64,000 nucleotides of DNA from Photobacterium atrarenae. GTDB taxonomy: Bacteria; Pseudomonadota; Gammaproteobacteria; Enterobacterales; Vibrionaceae. The notes under the pieces are model-generated. The model made no database searches. It was not told the DNA's origin and worked only from the letters and a program-made list of their open reading frames with translations. The position numbers and the translations under genes were made by a program. The stretch is from contig NZ_CP101509.1 of the NCBI RefSeq assembly GCF_024380015.1, forward strand, positions 124,001-188,000. The letters run 5' to 3'. Within the stretch, counting starts at the first letter, position 1. Each line of letters begins with the position of its first letter. Shown here one piece after another: positions 55,853 through 63,633 of the stretch.

Positions 55853-57676
55853 CTAGATCTGAATGTTGGAGGTAAAAACAGCCTTATACATTGATAAATA
55901 TAAGTTTTCCATTTTAATCGGCTTGGGAACAACCGCTTCAAAACCCTCGTCGAAATAATACTGAATGTCACTCTCCTGTACATTCGCTGTGACTGCGATA
56001 ATCGGCAACTCTGGCCTGGATTCCTTAATTTTCCGACAGGCGGCCACGCCGTCCATCACCGGCATCTGAATATCCATTAAGACAAGTTGAGTATCATGAG
56101 ACACCAAATCCATGGCTTCCTGCCCATTACTCGCGATGACAGGAATAATTGAAAACTTTTCAAGAATTTTCGTGATGATAAACTGATTCACTTTGTTATC
56201 CTCTGCCACGAGGACATTGAGTTTTTGAAGCGAGTGCGAATAATCAGGATGATGTGCTGTATCTGATTTCAGTATCTCGCCACCAGAGACAGGTAAATTC
56301 AGTTCGATCGCAACTTTAGTCCCAACATTTATTTCACTTGATAGCTCTATTTTTCCACCCATCAATTCCACAAGTGCTTTAACGATAGACATCCCTAAGC
56401 CAGCGCCACCATAAACACGAGTAATTGAGCTGTCACCCTGTTCAAATTCGTTAAATAATTTATCTTGCGTGGAACGGTTCATGCCAATCCCGGTGTCAGT
56501 TATTTCTAGCCGAACCTTTTCCGGCCTCGTTTGTTCTTGTACAACAAGAGAAATAGCACCGCTGTGGGTGAACTTGACGGCATTATTTAACAGATTGAAT
56601 ATCACTTGCTTCAGACGTAACCCGTCACACAGTCGCTCGGGATAGACCATATTCTGAGACAAATGGAACTTAATGCCTTTGGCGTTACACTCTTGAGTGT
56701 AAATCTGATCGACTGCGTTTAACAACTCGTTCAAGTTACACTTTTCTACATGAAGGGTATATTTTTTTGAACTTAGTTTAGTGAAGTCAAGGATGTCATC
56801 AACTAGCTTGACTAACATATCACCACACAAGATTGCATTATTAACTAGCTGCAGCGTTTCTTTATCCACTTTCTTCGATTTAATTAACTGTAAACTACCG
56901 TGTATACCATTAATAGGTGTTTTGAGTTCATGGGATACCTTAGCCAATAGTTCAGACTTTGCATTATTCGCTGATTCCAGCTCCAGAGTTAACGTCTCTA
57001 GCTTTATGACTTTATCATTTAGCTCATCAATTTTCGAACGAATTAAGTTTTCTGTTTTCTTATTGTATCTATAAAAATAGATAACCAATGACAAAAACAG
57101 CACAGACAAAATAAAAGCCGAACGTTGTAACCAACTTTGTGTTTTGGTGATCTTTTGTAATAAAACGCCTTCATGATGGTCTATGGCATCTTGCAGTGCT
57201 CGATGTACATACCTTTCGTACTCAGATTTTAACTCAAAGTATTGTTCATTTAACAATAAAGATTGGGCATTAGTGAAGCGCTGGCCTTTCGCCAACTCAA
57301 TCGCTTCCATTTCAATAGCAATGAGCTCATCATTCGTGACTGACGTCGCTTCGATCGCATCTTTTACTCTGGGTTCTAAAGATTTAGCCACCTCTAATAC
57401 GTTATCTAAGCTCTCTGCCGCTTCTAAATATCGTTTTTCCCAGTAAGAATTTTGGGTGAACGCAAACATTCGGGCAGACATAGTTAATACTTCGTCAAAA
57501 TATACAATATCTTGAGTCGCCTGTTTAATCGCTAAGAGGTGCTTATCTAATGCATTTCGCTCTTGAAGGTTACTGATCAGAAAAGGGATAAGTGAAATAA
57601 CACTAAGCCCCAAGACACATATCAAAGCAATGATATAAACTTTTAGCTTCCTCACCTTGTTCAGTTCTTGCGGCAT
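55853..57676 (-). CDS. hybrid sensor histidine kinase
   Basis: 607 residues from the ATG at 57676. Helix 1 (about 13-34) and helix 2 (about 185-205) flank an all-helical periplasmic sensor. A cytosolic coiled coil, the H-box KVSHELKTPING, N box FNLLNNAVKFTHSG, G1 ITDTGIGM and G2 GAGLGMSIV follow. A C-terminal receiver (about 485-600) has VLMDIQMPVMDG (phospho-Asp) and the conserved Lys in VPKPIK. It is a hybrid that must pass phosphate to a separate Hpt protein, none of which is adjacent. Signal unknown. Confidence 0.92.
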   Translation of the reverse strand: MPQELNKVRKLKVYIIALICVLGLSVISLIPFLISNLQERNALDKHLLAIKQATQDIVYFDEVLTMSARMFAFTQNSYWEKRYLEAAESLDNVLEVAKSLEPRVKDAIEATSVTNDELIAIEMEAIELAKGQRFTNAQSLLLNEQYFELKSEYERYVHRALQDAIDHHEGVLLQKITKTQSWLQRSAFILSVLFLSLVIYFYRYNKKTENLIRSKIDELNDKVIKLETLTLELESANNAKSELLAKVSHELKTPINGIHGSLQLIKSKKVDKETLQLVNNAILCGDMLVKLVDDILDFTKLSSKKYTLHVEKCNLNELLNAVDQIYTQECNAKGIKFHLSQNMVYPERLCDGLRLKQVIFNLLNNAVKFTHSGAISLVVQEQTRPEKVRLEITDTGIGMNRSTQDKLFNEFEQGDSSITRVYGGAGLGMSIVKALVELMGGKIELSSEINVGTKVAIELNLPVSGGEILKSDTAHHPDYSHSLQKLNVLVAEDNKVNQFIITKILEKFSIIPVIASNGQEAMDLVSHDTQLVLMDIQMPVMDGVAACRKIKESRPELPIIAVTANVQESDIQYYFDEGFEAVVPKPIKMENLYLSMYKAVFTSNIQI

Positions 57677-58134
57677 AGATCTATCCAATCAATACTCAAC
57701 CAATCACATATCGGAGTATAGCTCAACAAACTGAATTATCACGAAAAATCACAAAATTTGAGAGCTCCCTTAGTGCTCACGCATATACACTGTATAACTT
57801 GTGTTCCATCAAAACATAGCACACGAACTTTTATCGTTTACCGACTGTATACCAAGCACTGATTCGGACAAATAATGGACAACCGTTCTTATCAAGATTC
57901 GGGACAATAACGAGCGATATTACCCCATTCCTTGCTCTCTTTAATACCGACTCCTACGATACCGTCAGCATGACATAATCCCGGTGTTCGAAAAACGACG
58001 TTATCGTATAAGCAGACCCACGGAATACCGATTTCAAGGGTGTTCAGAGCGGCATTTTTGCAGCTCGGAGGCGCTTTCTCTGAAGATGAGGACTACAATA
58101 ACTGCATCTGTTTGCCCGACCATGAGGACCAGCT
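57677..58134. other. intergenic region
   Basis: About 460 bases between the divergent hybrid kinase and the small protein gene. The left half is AT-rich. Short open frames near 57984-58181 overlap the next gene in another frame and are not credible. Confidence 0.5.
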
Positions 58135-58425
58135 ATGGACCGCGAAGAAAAAGATGCCGGCATTCTGCAAGCGCTGGCTGAACGGATGGAATCACAACGC
58201 CTGCCTCGTGCGCTGTCGATAAAAGAGCGGGTCGATAACGGCGAAACCCTGAATGAACTCGACATCCAGTTTCTCAAAGAGGTGCTCGAAGACGCCCAAC
58301 GCGCGATGCCCCTGATGGAGCGCCATCCGGAATGGCAAAGCTTGGCTGCCAGTCTGATCAATTTATACAAAGAAATCACCGATAAAGCGTTGGAGAATGA
58401 AAAAAACCAACCCAAGGATCATTGA
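58135..58425 (+). CDS. small helical cytosolic protein, unknown
   Basis: 96 residues, highly charged, predicted all-helical. AGGA lies six bases before the ATG. LNELDIQFLKEVLEDAQRAMPLMERHPEWQSLAASLINLYKEI has the look of a short helical bundle protein. I do not recognise a family. It ends about 70 bases before the promoter of the tRNA-synthetase leader. Confidence 0.65.
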   Translation: MDREEKDAGILQALAERMESQRLPRALSIKERVDNGETLNELDIQFLKEVLEDAQRAMPLMERHPEWQSLAASLINLYKEITDKALENEKNQPKDH

Positions 58426-58457
58426 TCTCGTATGCCGCGACATGACTCAATTTCATC

Positions 58458-58486
58458 TTGCCGAACCATACCGTCTCTGTTAACTT
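58458..58486 (+). promoter_or_regulatory. candidate promoter of the metRS leader
   Basis: TTGCCG, 17-base spacer, TAACTT. If used, transcription would begin within a few bases of the leader ATG at 58494, giving a nearly leaderless mRNA. Confidence 0.4.
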
Positions 58487-58493
58487 GAAGCAT

Positions 58494-58577
58494 ATGAACA
58501 AGCTCTCACTATCCCCAATGTCAATGATGCACATGCCTTCTCAGCGAATGCTGCGGGGGATGGGCTGCTTGTTCTAA
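58494..58577 (+). CDS. Met-rich candidate leader peptide of metRS
   Basis: 27 codons, ATG at 58494, TAA at 58575-58577. Seven are Met: positions 1, 9, 11, 12, 14, 19 and 23. It ends 124 bases before the methionyl-tRNA synthetase gene. Such enrichment for the cognate amino acid is the mark of attenuation leader peptides (as in his, trp, leu, phe). No strong Shine-Dalgarno is visible, which lowers confidence. Confidence 0.45.
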   Translation: MNKLSLSPMSMMHMPSQRMLRGMGCLF

Positions 58578-58593
58578 AGAAAACACCAAGCAA

Positions 58594-58669
58594 CACCATT
58601 CCACACTCACAAACTGGAATGGTGCGCCAATGAGCCCCACTCAAAACCCTCAGTGACTGCGTCCATTCC
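58594..58669 (+). promoter_or_regulatory. mutually exclusive hairpins between Met-rich ORF and metRS
   Basis: ACCATTCCA (from 58595) can pair with TGGAATGGT (to 58622). The latter can instead pair with CCATTCCA at 58662-58669. In addition GTGCG right after the second arm can pair with CGCAC between the Shine-Dalgarno and the start codon (about 58695). There is no T-tract, so if this is a switch it would act on translation rather than termination. Confidence 0.4.
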
Positions 58670-58701
58670 AGCGATTTCATTTTACGTATGGAGACGCACT
58701 G

Positions 58702-60216
58702 ATGACTTCTTTTGTAACCACGCCGATTTTTTATGCCAACGGTAAGCCGCATCTGGGCCATGCCTACAGCGGTATTGTTGCCGATATCTGCCATCGCTTC
58801 AGCCAACTCACCGGCGAGGAAAATGTGCTGATCACCGGCACCGATGAACACGGTCAGAAAATTGCGTCCACAGCCCAGGCTGCCGCGACAGATATCGCAA
58901 CCTTTGTTGATGTCAAGGCAGAAACCTTCGCCGCGTTATGGCCTGAGCTGACCATCCAACCAGACATTTTCATCCGGACGACCCAGTCGGCGCACAAAGC
59001 TCATGTTCGCGAGGTCTGGCAGCAACTGTTTGAACGCGGCGACATCTATCTGGGTTCCTATTCCGGCCAGTATTGCGTCGCATGCGAGCAATATTATTCG
59101 CCGCGCGAACTGGAGGACGAGCACTGCCCTGTCCACAAAAAACCGGTTGTTACCGTGGCTGAGGAAACCTACCTGTTCCGGTTGGAAAACTACCGCCAGC
59201 AACTCCTGGATTACTATTTGGCTCACCCGGATCTGATCACCCCGAGTCATTTCCAGGAGTCGATCATGGCCCTGCTCCGGGAAGGCCCGCTGGAAGACTT
59301 GTCAGTGTCGCGGATCAATAACAGCTGGGGCGTTCAGGTACCGAACCACAGCGAGCATACGGTGTATGTGTGGATTGATGCGCTGTTTAGCTACATTACA
59401 GCTATCCAGCAATCGGGCCATGCCAACACCGCAATCGCGAACACGGCGCACATCCTGGGCAAAGATATCCTAAAATTCCACGCGCTCTACTGGCCGGCAT
59501 TTCTGTTGGCGCTTGATCTGCCGCTGCCGAAGAAACTGGTGGTACATGGATGGTGGACCATTGAAGGTCAGAAAATCTCCAAATCCAATCCGCAAACCAC
59601 CGTCAATCCAAGCACCTTCAGCCACCAGCTCACCGCCGACGGCCTGCGTTATGCCCTGGTTCGGCAAAAACCGCTCTACCGCGATGGCAATGTCGCGATT
59701 GGCGAGCTGGCAGAAGTGATTAATGCCGACCTGGCGAACAACTTCGCCAATCTGGTCAAACGCAACAACACTCTGATCCTGAAATACTTTGACGGCCAGC
59801 TTGACGACAACCTCAGTCAAGACCTCGATGCTGAATGTGAGCAGTTGCTGAGCACCAGCCGGGCACAACTGGCGCAAGTGATCGGACACTATCAGGATTA
59901 TGATATTTACCAGGTCACTTTGGTGCTCAAGCAGTTGCTGGACCAGCTCAACACCTTCTTCCACCACCGCGCGCCGTGGCTGATCAGCAAAGGGCAAGAC
60001 CGCCGACAGACGATCAATACCTGCTTTGTGATTGCCAACGTGCTGCAACAGGTCGCCCTGAGTTATTTGCCGATCGTGCCGCAGCTGAGCCAGCGTGTCC
60101 TCACCGAATTCGGCATTGACGAGACCCAATGGCGCCTGAACCCGAACCTGCCGCTGCATACAATTGAGATCCAGGAAAGCAACAGTCATTTTGCGAGAAT
60201 TCAGTTGAACCGCTAA
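58702..60216 (+). CDS. methionyl-tRNA synthetase, compact form
   Basis: 504 residues. The class I signature HLGH is at 17-20, one zinc knuckle (CVAC then CPVH) sits in the connective region, and the KMSKS loop reads KISKS (291-295). An anticodon-binding helical domain follows. It lacks the C-terminal tRNA-binding domain of the roughly 680-residue enterobacterial MetG and has a single zinc knuckle. It therefore looks like a secondary or horizontally gained MetRS. Extra MetRS types are known to give resistance to synthetase inhibitors; whether this is the only copy cannot be seen. GGAG lies about eight bases before the ATG. Confidence 0.9.
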   Translation: MTSFVTTPIFYANGKPHLGHAYSGIVADICHRFSQLTGEENVLITGTDEHGQKIASTAQAAATDIATFVDVKAETFAALWPELTIQPDIFIRTTQSAHKAHVREVWQQLFERGDIYLGSYSGQYCVACEQYYSPRELEDEHCPVHKKPVVTVAEETYLFRLENYRQQLLDYYLAHPDLITPSHFQESIMALLREGPLEDLSVSRINNSWGVQVPNHSEHTVYVWIDALFSYITAIQQSGHANTAIANTAHILGKDILKFHALYWPAFLLALDLPLPKKLVVHGWWTIEGQKISKSNPQTTVNPSTFSHQLTADGLRYALVRQKPLYRDGNVAIGELAEVINADLANNFANLVKRNNTLILKYFDGQLDDNLSQDLDAECEQLLSTSRAQLAQVIGHYQDYDIYQVTLVLKQLLDQLNTFFHHRAPWLISKGQDRRQTINTCFVIANVLQQVALSYLPIVPQLSQRVLTEFGIDETQWRLNPNLPLHTIEIQESNSHFARIQLNR

Positions 60217-60238
60217 ACCATCGGCACAAAAAACAAAT

Positions 60239-60271
60239 CGGGCGCCCCGTCATCACTGGGGCGCCCGCTTT
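60239..60271. terminator. bidirectional terminator between metRS and the ABC-F gene
   Basis: CGGGCGCCCC and GGGGCGCCCG form a 10-pair stem with a nine-base loop. CTTT follows on the plus strand, and ATTTGTTTTTT on the minus strand, so it works best for the ABC-F gene. Confidence 0.85.
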
Positions 60272-60287
60272 CATGGTCGGCTGTTGA

Positions 60288-61835
60288 TTACGCAGAGACT
60301 GGACTCAGCTGCGAAATATCAAACACTTTATCCGGCCAGCCCCGCACAAATTCTGCTTCGTGCGAGACTAACACCACGGTACCGTCATAGCGCATCAAAG
60401 CTTCCTTCAGCGCCGATTTTATATCGACATCCAGGTGCGTGGTCGGCTCATCCAGGATCAGGAGATTGGTTTTCTCCGCAGCCAGACAGCACAGCTTCAC
60501 CTTGGTTTGCTCACCGCCACTCAGCGTGGCCAGGCTTTGTTGCGCTTTACGGCCGGAAACACCAAACCGGGCCAACTGCTGACGAGCCATTTTATCATTC
60601 AGGGTAGCATTGGCCGCCCGCACCACCTGAACTGGGGTACTATCCGGGTACGGCCAATACAAGTCCTGGGCAAAATAGCCCCACTTGATTCCTTTGGCGG
60701 TTTCCACCTGGCCTGAGAGCGCATCCACCTCACCGATCAGGGTTTTCAGCAAGGTCGATTTCCCCAATCCGTTAAAACCTACAATCGCGATTTTCTCACC
60801 GCGCTGGATATCCAGGTTCACCGGCGGCAGCAGCGGCCGCTGATAGCCAATCTTCAACCCGCGGGCGGCAATAACCCGCTGCGCGTTCAGCGGCGCGGCA
60901 GCGAAATGGAACTCCGGGGTGGGCTTTTCTTCCGGTTTCGCCAGCCGATCAATCTTGGCCAACTGCTTTTTGCGGCCATTGGCGATGGTTGCGTTGACGC
61001 CGGCACCATTTTTAGAAATATAAGCTTCGAGTTTTTCAATTTGGCGTTGCTGCGCTTCAAATTGTTTGACCAGATGCTGCTGCTCCTGCGCTTTCTGCGC
61101 CATCGCCTTGGCGTAGTGACCTTTGTATTTTTTGATCTGCTGATGGTCAATGTCACAGATGCAATTGGCAATGCGGTCAAGAAATGCGGTGTCATGCGAC
61201 ACCACCATAAATGCACCCGGATACTGCTCCAGGAACCCGCCCAGCCATTCGACATGATCGGTATCGAGATAGTTGGTCGGCTCGTCGAGCAGCAGCACAT
61301 CCGGTTGTTGCAACAGCAATTTTGCCAGCATCACCTTGTGGCGCTGGCCGCCACTGAGCGCGCCCATCCGGGTGTCGAGCCCGAAGCGGTCTATCCCCAA
61401 CCCGGTTGCAATCTGGATAACCCGGTGATCCAGGCTGTAGAACTGCTCTTTTTCCAGCAGCGACTGCAATGCCGCGGCCCGGTTCAACAGCGCCGTCGAT
61501 GTATCGGTTGCCATCTGTTCGTATAAGACCATCAGGGTCTGTTCCGCCTCGAACAGCTCGGCAAATGCAGAGGCAAGGTAATCCTGAATCGACAGCGTCT
61601 TGTTCACTGTCCCGTGCTGGTCCAGATAACCCATCACAAGATTCGGCTGCCAGTGGATCTCCCCCTGATCCGGCAAATATTCCCCTTGTAGCAATTTCAG
61701 CAGGGTACTTTTACCAACGCCGTTGTGACCGGTCACCCCGATATGCTCTCCGGCATGCAGGGCAAAATTGGCATCTTGATACAAGACTTTGTCGGCAACC
61801 TGATAAGTCAGGTTTTGAATCATTAATAAGCTCAT
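60288..61835 (-). CDS. ABC-F ribosome-associated ATPase, probable antibiotic resistance factor
   Basis: 515 residues. Two ABC domains lack membrane parts: Walker A GHNGVGKST and GFNGLGKST, signatures LSGGQRHKVMLAKLLL and LSGGEQTKVKLCCLA, and Walker B LLLDEPTNYLD and LILDEPTTHLD. Between them a charged linker (about 235-320) would reach the ribosomal E and P sites. ABC-F proteins either tune translation or dislodge drugs such as macrolides, lincosamides and pleuromutilins. The antibiotic-attenuator-like leader points to resistance. The start at 61835 (ATGAGC) is preferred; the ATG at 61823 is possible. An upstream frame extension overlaps terminator 2 and is rejected. Confidence 0.88.
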   Translation of the reverse strand: MSLLMIQNLTYQVADKVLYQDANFALHAGEHIGVTGHNGVGKSTLLKLLQGEYLPDQGEIHWQPNLVMGYLDQHGTVNKTLSIQDYLASAFAELFEAEQTLMVLYEQMATDTSTALLNRAAALQSLLEKEQFYSLDHRVIQIATGLGIDRFGLDTRMGALSGGQRHKVMLAKLLLQQPDVLLLDEPTNYLDTDHVEWLGGFLEQYPGAFMVVSHDTAFLDRIANCICDIDHQQIKKYKGHYAKAMAQKAQEQQHLVKQFEAQQRQIEKLEAYISKNGAGVNATIANGRKKQLAKIDRLAKPEEKPTPEFHFAAAPLNAQRVIAARGLKIGYQRPLLPPVNLDIQRGEKIAIVGFNGLGKSTLLKTLIGEVDALSGQVETAKGIKWGYFAQDLYWPYPDSTPVQVVRAANATLNDKMARQQLARFGVSGRKAQQSLATLSGGEQTKVKLCCLAAEKTNLLILDEPTTHLDVDIKSALKEALMRYDGTVVLVSHEAEFVRGWPDKVFDISQLSPVSA

Positions 61836-61848
61836 GTTTTTAAACCAT

Positions 61849-61880
61849 AAAAAAGGGGTCGGTAGCAATGCACCGACCCC
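61849..61880 (-). terminator. leader A terminator 2, directly before the ABC-F gene
   Basis: GGGGTCGGT and ACCGACCCC form a nine-pair stem followed by six T. The tract ends 14 bases before the ABC-F start codon. Confidence 0.9.
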
Positions 61881-61925
61881 TGAATAACGTTCACTGTTAT
61901 CTTGTTTCTGATAAATTTCAGATAC

Positions 61926-61956
61926 AAAAAAGGCCGGTGATGAAGCATCACCGGCC
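61926..61956 (-). terminator. leader A terminator 1
   Basis: GGCCGGTGATG and CATCACCGGCC form a perfect 11-pair stem with a three-base loop, followed by six T. Confidence 0.92.
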
Positions 61957-62036
61957 GCCTTCTCTACCTGTACACATCAGATGCAGGCCGTCCTGCGCTT
62001 TCGCGCATCACTGCAACTGACGAAGATTCAGGTTAT

Positions 62037-62117
62037 TTAAGCTCCGAGCAACACTTCATCGTGTTTGTGCGCGGAGCAAAGCCTTCTGACGAAGTTCTTG
62101 AATAAGATGTACAACAT
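62037..62117 (-). CDS. leader peptide A (26 aa)
   Basis: ATG at 62117, TAA at 62037. It aligns without gaps to leader peptide B (17 of 26 identical). The core KNFVRRLCS differs from B (KRFVRRLRS) at two places, and the end DEVLLGA against DEVLPGA at one. Synonymous changes (Tyr TAC/TAT, Ile ATC/ATT) suggest the peptide itself is selected. It starts about 25 bases from the predicted transcription start and has no strong Shine-Dalgarno. Confidence 0.75.
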   Translation of the reverse strand: MLYILFKNFVRRLCSAHKHDEVLLGA

Positions 62118-62148
62118 GATAGAGAGTGTTTAAAAACAATTTGGTGCG

Positions 62149-62177
62149 AATCTAATCAAATCTTGCCTGCCTGTCAA
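62149..62177 (-). promoter_or_regulatory. sigma70 promoter of leader A
   Basis: TTGACA (62177-62172), 17-base spacer, TAGATT (62154-62149): near-consensus. The -35 box and most of the spacer lie in the last codons of the upstream histidine kinase gene. Confidence 0.75.
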
Positions 62178-63633
62178 TGCAGACAGAGTCATTTTCACTC
62201 GCTGCCGAACTAAATGTCACAGTAAATGTACTGCCCTGGCCCGGCACAGAGGCCAGCGTCATTGTCCCACCAAGATTGCGCACCATCGCCGCCGCCAGAG
62301 ACAGCCCCAGCCCGTAACCTTCCGTATTGCTGCGACTTTCATCGACACGATACAAACGTTTGAAGACCAACGCCTGATGCTTTGGGGCAATACCAATGCC
62401 AGTATCGGCCACTTGAAGGGCGACCCCGCCCTGTGCCAGCGCTGCCGAAGAGAGCGACACCCGGCCGCCGGATTCAGTAAACTTCAGCGCGTTATCAACC
62501 AGATTAACCAGAATTTGTGTCAATTTGTCTGCGTCTGAGTCCATCATCAGACTCGGGGCCGGCTCACACTGGATCTCAATCCCTTTGAGCTCGGCAATGT
62601 CCTCATACCAACTCGCCACGCGTCGCAAAATATCATTCACGTTCACCGGAGTACGCTGCACCGTTCGCTTGCCGGTTTGCTCATCATTGAGCTTCATCAA
62701 CGCAGTCAGCAGATTACCCGCCTGCGCCGCGTATTCGGAGCAGTCGGCCAGCGCACTGGCCTGCAAGGCCGATTTTTCTTTCCCTTGCAGCTGGCTTAGC
62801 AAGGCATTTTCCGTCGACAACTGAATTCGTGACAGTGGCGTTCGAATATCATGGGCAATCGCATCCAGGGTCCGATCCATCGTGGTCACGACGCCATGCA
62901 ACCGCGAAACGGCCTCACGCACGCTGTGATTAATCGCGGCCAGTCCCTGCGGTACTTCCGCTTCACCGGCATGCCGGGCAAAAGCATCCAGCGTGCCCCG
63001 ACTCAAATCATCCAGGTGATGACCCAGCACCACGAGCGGCTGCAAGGTGTTATGAATCAATCGCCAGATAAACACCGAAGTGAAACACGCCAATAGAACC
63101 AAGGCTAGGAAGGTCATCAGCCACTGTTTCATCGCCACCGGATAACGGGCCTGGTTATCGAGCACCAGCCAAAAGGCGTGCTCCGTCCCCTGCATCCTGA
63201 GCGTCATGTAGGGGCTGGCGAGAAACGCGCTGATCCAGGAATGGTCGCCGACCTGATAGGCTGAAAAGTCGAGATCCGCAGGAATTTGCCGCTCCCCGGC
63301 CAGAAACCGGACTTGGGCTTTCTCACCGGGCATCGCTTCTGCCGTTGTATTTGGCATAACAAACGCTGCGATATGGTTGTCCACCAGTCGTTGCGGATTG
63401 GCTCGGATCACATGAACCAGCTTGTCATCGGACTCAAACTTGAGGATCCGCTGATACTCCACCGACAAGGAGGTCATGATTTTGGTCTCGACCCGATACA
63501 GGTCGTAAAAAAAAATGCCGCCAACCACGGCTTCAATCATCAGCAGCGCCAACAGCAAAATGGCCATAAACTTGCGAAACAGCTGGCGCTGAGTCAGGGC
63601 CAGGGCAACTTCAACCTTCTGCTTTGAGGACAT
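62152..63633 (-). CDS. sensor histidine kinase
   Basis: 493 residues. Helix 1 is at about 19-42, followed by a periplasmic domain (about 43-168) and helix 2 (about 170-192). A HAMP region, an H-box (IAHDIRTPLSRIQLS), N box NLVDNALKFTESG, G1 VADTGIGI and G2 GYGLGLSLAAAMV follow. It overlaps the upstream response-regulator gene by 23 bases, so they are a cognate pair. Its signal is not readable. Its 3' end contains the promoter of the ABC-F leader. Confidence 0.93.
   Translation of the reverse strand: MSSKQKVEVALALTQRQLFRKFMAILLLALLMIEAVVGGIFFYDLYRVETKIMTSLSVEYQRILKFESDDKLVHVIRANPQRLVDNHIAAFVMPNTTAEAMPGEKAQVRFLAGERQIPADLDFSAYQVGDHSWISAFLASPYMTLRMQGTEHAFWLVLDNQARYPVAMKQWLMTFLALVLLACFTSVFIWRLIHNTLQPLVVLGHHLDDLSRGTLDAFARHAGEAEVPQGLAAINHSVREAVSRLHGVVTTMDRTLDAIAHDIRTPLSRIQLSTENALLSQLQGKEKSALQASALADCSEYAAQAGNLLTALMKLNDEQTGKRTVQRTPVNVNDILRRVASWYEDIAELKGIEIQCEPAPSLMMDSDADKLTQILVNLVDNALKFTESGGRVSLSSAALAQGGVALQVADTGIGIAPKHQALVFKRLYRVDESRSNTEGYGLGLSLAAAMVRNLGGTMTLASVPGQGSTFTVTFSSAASENDSVCIDRQARFD

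Larger units (their letters stand above)
61836..62142 (-). promoter_or_regulatory. attenuator leader A of the ABC-F gene
   Basis: Minus strand, in order: start of transcription near 62142, 26-codon leader ORF, and P1 stem (62011-62022 with 61975-61986, 11 of 12 pairs). P1 encloses a TGCGC-GAAA-GCGCA hairpin (61994-62007). Terminator 1 (61926-61956) and terminator 2 (61849-61880) follow, then the gene. Inside the ORF, GCTCCG/CGGAGC and AACAC/GTGTT form a hairpin with loop GATGAA. That loop is complementary to CTTC(G/A)TC just behind the ORF and to TTCATC in terminator 1. This gives several mutually exclusive pairings. Confidence 0.78.
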
